A DNA stretch of 35,090 nucleotides from an uncultured Candidatus Saccharibacteria bacterium (GTDB lineage: Bacteria; Patescibacteriota; Saccharimonadia; Saccharimonadales; Saccharimonadaceae). The translations under genes were made by a program, and so were the position numbers. Below the pieces are notes generated by a model that ran no database searches, was not told the origin of the DNA, and saw nothing but the letters and a program-made list of their open reading frames with translations. The stretch is from contig CAMVNH010000005.1 of assembly GCA_947168825.1 (NCBI GenBank), positions 1 to 35,090 of the forward strand, given 5' to 3'. Shown piece after piece: positions 30,504 through 35,090 of this stretch. Every line of letters begins with the position of its first letter. Position 1 is the first letter of the stretch.

Positions 30504-30620
30504 ATGAAAGTACGTGCTAGTGTTAAAAAAATCTCGCCAGATGACATCATTGTCCGCCGTAAAGGTGTACTTCGTGTCATTAATAAGAAAAAACCTAAGA
30601 ATAAGCAAAGGCAGGGTTAA
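30504..30620 (+). CDS. rpmJ: 50S ribosomal protein L36 (bL36), zinc-free form
   Basis: This 38-aa protein starts [10 protein letters not shown] and ends with the family signature PKNKQRQG, exactly the Escherichia coli length. The CxxC, third Cys and His that bind zinc in the common form are replaced (SPDD, Asn, Asn), so this is a C-minus L36. AAAGGA lies about 15 nt upstream. It stands between infA and rpsM in the usual order. Confidence 0.95.
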   Translation: MKVRASVKKISPDDIIVRRKGVLRVINKKKPKNKQRQG

Positions 30621-30626
30621 GTAAAT

Positions 30627-31013
30627 ATGGCAAGAATTGCAAGCGTTGTCATCCCTTCCGAGAAACAAGTGTGGATTGCCCTCACTTACGTTTACGGTAT
30701 CGGACGCACAACCTCAAAAGCCATCCTTGCGGAGGCTAAGATTGAGCCTACCACTCGGGTGAAAGATCTCACCGAGGCTGATGAACAGAAAATCAACGAG
30801 GTTATTTCCAGTAAGTACCAAGTTGAGGGTGATCTTCGTCGCCTCGTCAGTAATAATATCAAGCGCATCAAGGATATCAATTCTTATAAGGGTATCCGCC
30901 ACAAGGCAAAGTTGCCAGTAAACGGCCAACGTACTCGTACGAATGCACGGACTCGTAAGGGTAAGGCGATCGCGGTCGGTGGAGCGCAACCAAAAGCAGC
31001 AAGTAAGACTTAA
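30627..31013 (+). CDS. rpsM: 30S ribosomal protein S13 (uS13)
   Basis: This 128-aa S13 contains [20 protein letters not shown] at the start, the YGIG motif, [17 protein letters not shown] and the conserved [17 protein letters not shown] tail that contacts the P-site tRNA. It starts 7 nt after rpmJ, with only a weak AGG-type site in the rpmJ end, and precedes rpsK by 15 nt. Confidence 0.97.
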   Translation: MARIASVVIPSEKQVWIALTYVYGIGRTTSKAILAEAKIEPTTRVKDLTEADEQKINEVISSKYQVEGDLRRLVSNNIKRIKDINSYKGIRHKAKLPVNGQRTRTNARTRKGKAIAVGGAQPKAASKT

Positions 31014-31028
31014 ATTTGAGGAGTAAAT

Positions 31029-31469
31029 ATGGCAGAAGAAGAAGTCAAAACCACTGAAGCTGTAGCCGAAGCTCCTGAAGTCAAAGCTACAAAAGTTAAA
31101 GGTAAAAAAGGCAAGCGCATCGTCCAATCTGGCCAGATGCACATCCAAGCCACCTTCAACAACACTATTATCACTATTTCCGACAAGACCGGCAAAGTAC
31201 TTTCCAGCTCTTCCGCTGGCGCCAACGGTTTCCGTGGCAGCAAAAAGGGTACTGCTTACGCAGCTCAGATTGCCGCTGAAAAAGCTGGCGAAATCGCCAA
31301 GAAAGATCACGGCCTCAGCTCCGTTGACGTCTATGTTAAGGGTATTGGTCTCGGCCGCGACAGCGCTATTCGCGCAATCTCTGGTCTCGGTATCAAAATT
31401 GACAGCATTACCGACAAAACGCCTATCGCGCACGGTGGTGTCCGTCCTAAAGGAGAAAGGAAACCATAA
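31029..31469 (+). CDS. rpsK: 30S ribosomal protein S11 (uS11)
   Basis: This 146-aa S11 has the core GQMHIQATFNNTIITISDK and the C-terminal TPIAHGGVRPKGERKP. An acidic then basic N-terminal extension of about 30 residues (EEEVKTTEAVAEAPEVKATK) is added to the usual 117-129 aa protein. A GAGGAG site precedes the ATG by 5-6 nt. The stop overlaps the rpsD start (TAATG). Confidence 0.97.
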   Translation: MAEEEVKTTEAVAEAPEVKATKVKGKKGKRIVQSGQMHIQATFNNTIITISDKTGKVLSSSSAGANGFRGSKKGTAYAAQIAAEKAGEIAKKDHGLSSVDVYVKGIGLGRDSAIRAISGLGIKIDSITDKTPIAHGGVRPKGERKP

Positions 31470-32086
31470 TGGCACGCGATAAATCTCCAATTGTTAAACA
31501 ATCTCGTCGCGAAGGTTTCGCCCTCGCTCCAAAAGCACATAAAGTCATGGCCAAAAAATCTGGTATTCCAGGTGAACACGGCGATATGCGCGTGCGAAAG
31601 GGCAGTCTTTATTTGACACAGCTCCGCGAAAAACAGAAGGTTCGTCGTATGTACGGTCTTCTTGAGAAACAATTTGCAAAATTAATGAAAGAAGCCCAGA
31701 GAGCCGAAGGTCTAGCTGGCGAAAACCTGCTCGAGTTCCTCGAGCGCCGCGCTGACAACGTAGTCTATCGCGCTGGTTTCGCTACGACTCGCCGTCAGGC
31801 ACGTCAATTAGTCTCTCACGGTCATTTCCTATTAAACGGTCGCCGCATCGACATTCCTTCCATCCGCTTAAACCCAGGTGATATTCTCGAAGTTCGTCCA
31901 AAGTCTCAGAAATCTGAGTATTTCAAGAATCTTGAAAACATCATGGGCAACGCTGGCCAAGGCGTCCTTTCCTGGATTAAAGTCGATGGCAAGAAAATGA
32001 AAATTGAGGTTACCGGTAAGCCTAAGCGCGAAGAAGCAGAGGCGGGCATTAACGAACAACTAATCGTTGAGTATTACTCACGCTAA
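31469..32086 (+). CDS. rpsD: 30S ribosomal protein S4 (uS4), cysteine-free
   Basis: This 205-aa S4 has the S4 RNA-binding domain RRADNVVYRAGFATTRRQAR (92-111) and SHGHFLLNGRRIDIPS. The N-terminal zinc-cluster cysteines of many S4 proteins are absent, which is the C-minus type. S4 nucleates 30S assembly and in Escherichia coli represses the alpha operon; whether this operates here is not visible. It is coupled to rpsK and followed after 14 nt by rpoA, with AAGGAGG in the gap. Confidence 0.97.
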   Translation: MARDKSPIVKQSRREGFALAPKAHKVMAKKSGIPGEHGDMRVRKGSLYLTQLREKQKVRRMYGLLEKQFAKLMKEAQRAEGLAGENLLEFLERRADNVVYRAGFATTRRQARQLVSHGHFLLNGRRIDIPSIRLNPGDILEVRPKSQKSEYFKNLENIMGNAGQGVLSWIKVDGKKMKIEVTGKPKREEAEAGINEQLIVEYYSR

Positions 32087-32100
32087 GGAGGAAGTAAATA

Positions 32101-33051
32101 ATGACAACTAAAGTTATCCACGAAGCAAGCCTCGCAGAGGTTAACTCCTTGAGCGAGAACAGTGCTGAGTTTGTGATCCGACCGCTCTATTATGGCTACG
32201 GCAACACTCTCGGCAACTCTCTTCGCAGAGTCTTACTCTCGAGTGTCAAAGGTGCTGCAATTACTTCCTTCAGTATCGAAGGTAGTACTCACGAATTTAC
32301 CGCTATTCCTGGTATTCGTGAAGATGTTGTCGACATCATGCTAAACCTCAAAGCTATCCGCTTCAAGGTCCACACTGACGCTCCAATCGAACTCAACCTA
32401 GAAATTAAAGGCTCAGATCAATCCACTAAAGATGGCGACCCTCGCGTCGTAGCTGGCGACATCAAGCTTCCAGCCGAGGTCGAAATCGCCAACCCACACC
32501 AGACCATTTGCCACATCGACGATCCAAAGTTCACTCTTAAGATGCACTTTATCGTTGAGACTGGTCGTGGTTATCTCACTATCGAGAAAAGCAGCCAAGA
32601 ACGCGTTCATAGCGATATGATTGCTCTCGACGCTGTCTTTTCTCCAGTCCTTCGTGTTCGCTACAAGGTAGAGAATACTCGTGTTGGTCAAGATACTAAC
32701 CTTCAGCAGCTTACTATCACTATTGACACTGATGGCACAATCACCCCTCAGGAAGCCTTCGAAGAAGCTGCTGCTGTTCTTGTCAACCAGTATTCCGCTC
32801 TTGCCGGCGGCACCACCGTCGAATCGGCACCAGCTCCAGGCTCTTTCGCCGAAGAAGAAGACACCGGGCTCATGCTCCCAATCGAAGAATTGGGTCTCTC
32901 CGCCCGCACCGCTAACGCTCTTGTCAATAACGATATCAAGACCGTTCGCGACCTCGTCTCCCTCTCCGACTCCGACTTAAAAGAGCTCAAAGGTTTCGGT
33001 ACTAAAGCCCTCGACGAAGTTAAAGAAAAGTTAACGGAGTTAAATATTTAA
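32101..33051 (+). CDS. rpoA: RNA polymerase alpha subunit
   Basis: This 316-aa protein has the alpha-NTD dimerisation domain (GYGNTLGNSLRRVLLSS, about 31-47) and a linker at about 235-255 leading to a complete alpha-CTD (IEELGLSARTANALVNNDI, then LKGFGTKALDEVKEKL). The CTD Arg of LSAR corresponds to the DNA-contacting Arg265 of Escherichia coli, so UP-element recognition is possible. An AAGGAGG site (32086-32092) lies before the ATG. rplQ starts one base after the stop. Confidence 0.98.
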   Translation: MTTKVIHEASLAEVNSLSENSAEFVIRPLYYGYGNTLGNSLRRVLLSSVKGAAITSFSIEGSTHEFTAIPGIREDVVDIMLNLKAIRFKVHTDAPIELNLEIKGSDQSTKDGDPRVVAGDIKLPAEVEIANPHQTICHIDDPKFTLKMHFIVETGRGYLTIEKSSQERVHSDMIALDAVFSPVLRVRYKVENTRVGQDTNLQQLTITIDTDGTITPQEAFEEAAAVLVNQYSALAGGTTVESAPAPGSFAEEEDTGLMLPIEELGLSARTANALVNNDIKTVRDLVSLSDSDLKELKGFGTKALDEVKEKLTELNI

Positions 33052-33052
33052 T

Positions 33053-33448
33053 ATGCATCGCCACGGATATAAAGGCCGCAAATTCGGCCGTGAAACCGAT
33101 CAGAGGAGAGCACTCGAACGTGGGCTGATGTGCGCTCTGATTGAACACCAATCTATTACTACCACTCTCGCCCGCGCCAAAGAAATGCGCCGCGGCACCG
33201 AGAAACTGATTACTCGCGCGAAAAAAGGTGGTCTCGCTAATCGCCGTATCATTATGGCACGCCTAAACAGTATCGATACCGCCAACCTTCTCGTCGACGT
33301 AATCGCACCACAAATCACTCGTGATTCCGGCTACCTCCGTATCGAGCACGCCGGCTTCCGCAAAGGTGATAACGCCGAAATGGGCACCATCTCCTTTGTT
33401 GACACGATTGATCTCAGTAAGAAACCAGGGAAGGAGGCTAAAAAATAA
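33053..33448 (+). CDS. rplQ: 50S ribosomal protein L17 (bL17)
   Basis: This 131-aa L17 starts MHRHGYKGRKFGRETDQRRA and contains LITRAKKGGLANRRIIMARL and GYLRIEHAGFRKGDNAEM, all typical. It lies near the peptide exit tunnel. It follows rpoA by one base, so it is translationally coupled, and overlaps rplM by one base. Confidence 0.97.
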   Translation: MHRHGYKGRKFGRETDQRRALERGLMCALIEHQSITTTLARAKEMRRGTEKLITRAKKGGLANRRIIMARLNSIDTANLLVDVIAPQITRDSGYLRIEHAGFRKGDNAEMGTISFVDTIDLSKKPGKEAKK

Positions 33449-33873
33449 TGAAAACTTATAGCCAAAAGTCCGCTGAAATTAACCGTAAATGGTGGGTGAT
33501 CGACGCCCAGAGCCTACCTCTAGGCAAACTTGCCGTCGTCATCGCCGACAAACTCATGGGCAAAAGCAAAGTGACTTACACCCCACACATCGATAATGGT
33601 GATTACGTCATCGTCGTAAACGCTAAAAACCTAGTTGTCACCGGCAACAAAATGGTCGACAAGATGTACTACCGCCACAGCGGTTACCCAGGTGGCTTAA
33701 AGGAACTTCGCCTCGAAGAGGTGGTCGAGAAGGATCCAAGCCGCGCCATTAAAGAAGCAGTCAAAGGCATGCTCCCGAAGAACAAACTTGCCGCTGAGCG
33801 CTTGAAGCGTCTCCGCGTCTTCGACGGTGCTGAGCATACCCATACCGCTCAGAATCCAAAGGAGATCAAATAA
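33448..33873 (+). CDS. rplM: 50S ribosomal protein L13 (uL13)
   Basis: This 141-aa L13 has KWWVIDAQSLPLGKLAVVIA near the start, then YTPHIDNGDYVIVVNAKNLVVTG and a YRHSGYPGGLK motif, with KGMLPKNKLAAERLKRLRVF near the end. AAGGAGG precedes it at the end of rplQ. In Escherichia coli rplM-rpsI form a separate operon; here they are fused onto the alpha operon. Confidence 0.97.
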   Translation: MKTYSQKSAEINRKWWVIDAQSLPLGKLAVVIADKLMGKSKVTYTPHIDNGDYVIVVNAKNLVVTGNKMVDKMYYRHSGYPGGLKELRLEEVVEKDPSRAIKEAVKGMLPKNKLAAERLKRLRVFDGAEHTHTAQNPKEIK

Positions 33874-34274
33874 TGGTTGCTACAAAAAAATACACCTACG
33901 GTCTTGGCCGTCGCAAAGCCGCTACGGCTCGTGCTCGCCTCTATAAAGGCAAAGGTGAAATCACGATTAATGACAAGCCAGCCCTCGAATATCTTTCCGG
34001 GAACAAGGCTTATCTCGCCGAGATTACCGATCCTCTCGCTTTAACTCAGAAGCAGAAAGATTACGACATTACAATCGTAGTCAAAGGTGGTGGTCTCGCT
34101 GGCCAAGTTGATGCGATTAAACTCGCTATCAGCAAAGCCATCATCACCGAGTCTCCAGACCTTCGCCCAGTTCTAAAGAAGGCAGGAAGCTTGAAACGCG
34201 ACCCACGCGAAAAGGAACGCAAGAAATACGGTCTTCGTTCTGCTCGCCGTCGCGAACAGTTCAGCAAGCGTTAA
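33873..34274 (+). CDS. rpsI: 30S ribosomal protein S9 (uS9)
   Basis: This 133-aa S9 begins with YGLGRRKAATARARLYKGKG and ends in the invariant C-terminal tail KKYGLRSARRREQFSKR, whose last Arg contacts the P-site tRNA anticodon loop. It overlaps rplM by one base (TAATG) after an AAAGGAG site. It is the last gene of the infA-rpsI operon and is followed by a strong terminator. Confidence 0.98.
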   Translation: MVATKKYTYGLGRRKAATARARLYKGKGEITINDKPALEYLSGNKAYLAEITDPLALTQKQKDYDITIVVKGGGLAGQVDAIKLAISKAIITESPDLRPVLKKAGSLKRDPREKERKKYGLRSARRREQFSKR

Positions 34275-34287
34275 AACCGCCGCACAG

Positions 34288-34318
34288 AAATACCCCCTAT
34301 CAAAAGGGGGTATTTTTT
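34288..34318 (+). terminator. Rho-independent terminator after rpsI
   Basis: AAATACCCCC (34288-34297) pairs with GGGGGTATTT (34306-34315) across an 8-nt loop, with a run of six T at 34313-34318. It closes the ribosomal operon. The A-rich 5' side gives it a weaker terminator potential for the convergent minus-strand gene. Confidence 0.9.
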
Positions 34319-34326
34319 GGTGGTGG

Positions 34327-34926
34327 TTATGTAGCTCTAATTACATAGTTATGAAAAGTCGGTTGATCTACGTAGGCGACCGATGGCAGAACAGTGTCCT
34401 TATCCGTTGTAGTTGTGACGATATTGTTAAGGTAATTCATGGCCGCTTCCTGACTCGCAAATACCAAAACGTTATGTTCTTCATCAAAGTACGACTGACC
34501 TTCTTCTGTTTCAACTTCGCAAGGTTTCAAACGTAGCAGACTTTTCAGTTCATCTGTTAAAACTATCGGATCGATTTCGGATAATTGACCATCAATTTCC
34601 TGGAAATACAACATGGTATAGGTCCCAAGCTTCGTACAGATATATTGCAGATATTCGCTATCATCCGACGGGAAAGAGACCGTACAGAGCATTACGTCAT
34701 CGGACTTTCTGCTTTGAGTATCTTCCACCTCAATTCCATAAAGCACTTTCACGCCGAAATATTCTTCAAGACTTTTCTTGATGATGATTAATTCCGGCAG
34801 TTCACTTACGAAATCTACTCCTGGATAAAACGTATGGTCTGGTAATGCCCAATAACACAACTCTGAAAACCGACCAGTCACATCGGGACAATAATCCATC
34901 CGTGCAAACATTCCGTCTGTGTTCAT
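34327..34926 (-). CDS. 199-aa protein, unknown function
   Basis: I do not recognise this acidic 199-aa soluble protein (starting MNTDGMFARMDYCPD). It has no signal peptide, membrane segment or known catalytic motif. Strand-helix alternation, with VLYGIEVEDT, MLCTVSFPSDDSEYL and VLVFASQEAAMNYLN, suggests an alpha/beta fold. The frame is open up to 35037, but that would run through the tRNA-Ala gene. The start at 34926 is chosen because a perfect AAGGAGGT (34940-34933) lies 6 nt upstream and a TGGTATAAT promoter about 43 nt upstream. It is the strongest Shine-Dalgarno in the window outside the ribosomal operon, so high translation is likely. Confidence 0.7.
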   Translation of the reverse strand: MNTDGMFARMDYCPDVTGRFSELCYWALPDHTFYPGVDFVSELPELIIIKKSLEEYFGVKVLYGIEVEDTQSRKSDDVMLCTVSFPSDDSEYLQYICTKLGTYTMLYFQEIDGQLSEIDPIVLTDELKSLLRLKPCEVETEEGQSYFDEEHNVLVFASQEAAMNYLNNIVTTTTDKDTVLPSVAYVDQPTFHNYVIRAT

Positions 34927-34968
34927 TTTACCACCTCCTTCTAAGGTACCACCCCACCATCTACTAAA

Positions 34969-34977
34969 ATTATACCA
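34969..34977 (-). promoter_or_regulatory. Extended -10 promoter of the 199-aa gene
   Basis: The minus strand reads TGGTATAAT, with a weak -35 TTTATT 17 nt upstream. Here the leader is about 36 nt and has a Shine-Dalgarno site, in contrast to the leaderless genes. Confidence 0.65.
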
Positions 34978-34988
34978 TTTTTCACCAC

Positions 34989-35010
34989 AAAAATAAAGCC
35001 CAAGGGCCTT
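34989..35010 (-). terminator. Terminator directly after tRNA-Ala
   Basis: On the minus strand AAGGCCC and GGGCTTT form a stem with a very tight loop, then ATTTTT. The first base is the last A of the tRNA CCA end, and the T-tract overlaps the weak -35 of the next gene. Confidence 0.5.
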
Positions 35011-35086
35011 GGTGGAGCAGATGGGAGTCAAACCCACGACCTCACGAATGCGAATCGTGCGCTCTAGTCAACTGAGCTACTGCCCC
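35010..35086 (-). tRNA. tRNA-Ala (anticodon CGC)
   Basis: A 77-nt cloverleaf on the minus strand. Acceptor GGGGCAG pairs with CTGCTCC and includes the G3-U70 wobble that is the identity element for alanyl-tRNA synthetase. The anticodon stem is CACGA/TCGTG with loop TTCGCAT (CGC), and the T arm is GTGGG-TTTGACT-CCCAT. CCA is encoded. Its promoter would lie outside the window. Confidence 0.95.
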
Positions 35087-35090
35087 AATT

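Overview
The window looks like a chromosomal segment of a Candidatus Saccharibacteria (TM7) or closely related Patescibacteria/CPR genome. Signs are compact gene packing with many 1-4 nt overlaps (often TAATG), a ribosomal protein order with no rpmD (L30) between rpsE and rplO, no adk or map around secY, cysteine-free L36 and S4, several sortases, and TGA used as a stop. The taxon is inferred from gene content; no 16S is present. I saw no CRISPR array, insertion sequence or prophage.

Region 1 (1-9.6 kb) is mixed. A 34-codon micro-ORF is followed by a GH57 glycosidase and a glycogen-synthase-like GT4 glycosyltransferase on the minus strand, then tRNA-Trp(CCA), a YgjP-like metallopeptidase, a small P-loop kinase and a YhhN-like membrane protein. 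The YhhN-like gene shares interleaved divergent promoters with a tandem pair of sortase-family genes. A GH97 alpha-glucosidase-like gene and a CapA-like metallophosphatase are divergently transcribed from a 36-nt gap.

Region 2 (9.6-25.9 kb) is an envelope biosynthesis locus. It opens with a tightly coupled operon: a MurF-like ligase without its N-terminal domain, an alpha/beta hydrolase, a DegT/DnrJ aminotransferase and two FemABX aminoacyl-transferase paralogues. Next come a TetR-like regulator and an 85-aa unknown. A surface-glycan operon follows: PglC-like sugar phosphotransferase, GT4, GT2, CDP-glycerol glycerophosphotransferase-like protein, EpsG/Wzy-like polymerase and Wzx-like flippase. 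LCP ligase, Wzz/BY-kinase and CpsB phosphatase come last. Together these can start a glycan on a lipid, extend it, possibly add polyol phosphate, flip it, polymerise it, control its length and attach it to the wall. The middle glycosyltransferase block has codon use unlike its flanks.

Region 3 (25.9-34.3 kb) is the ribosomal protein/secretion block: rplF-rplR-rpsE-rplO, terminator, secY, a third sortase, then infA-rpmJ-rpsM-rpsK-rpsD-rpoA-rplQ-rplM-rpsI and a strong terminator. A 199-aa orphan and tRNA-Ala(CGC), both minus strand, close the window.

The most striking general signal is regulatory. Most transcription units that begin here carry a -10 element, usually extended (TGN-TATAAT), placed exactly 6 nt before the ATG, which would put the transcription start on or next to the start codon. 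This predicts widespread leaderless mRNAs, while genes inside operons keep Shine-Dalgarno sites.
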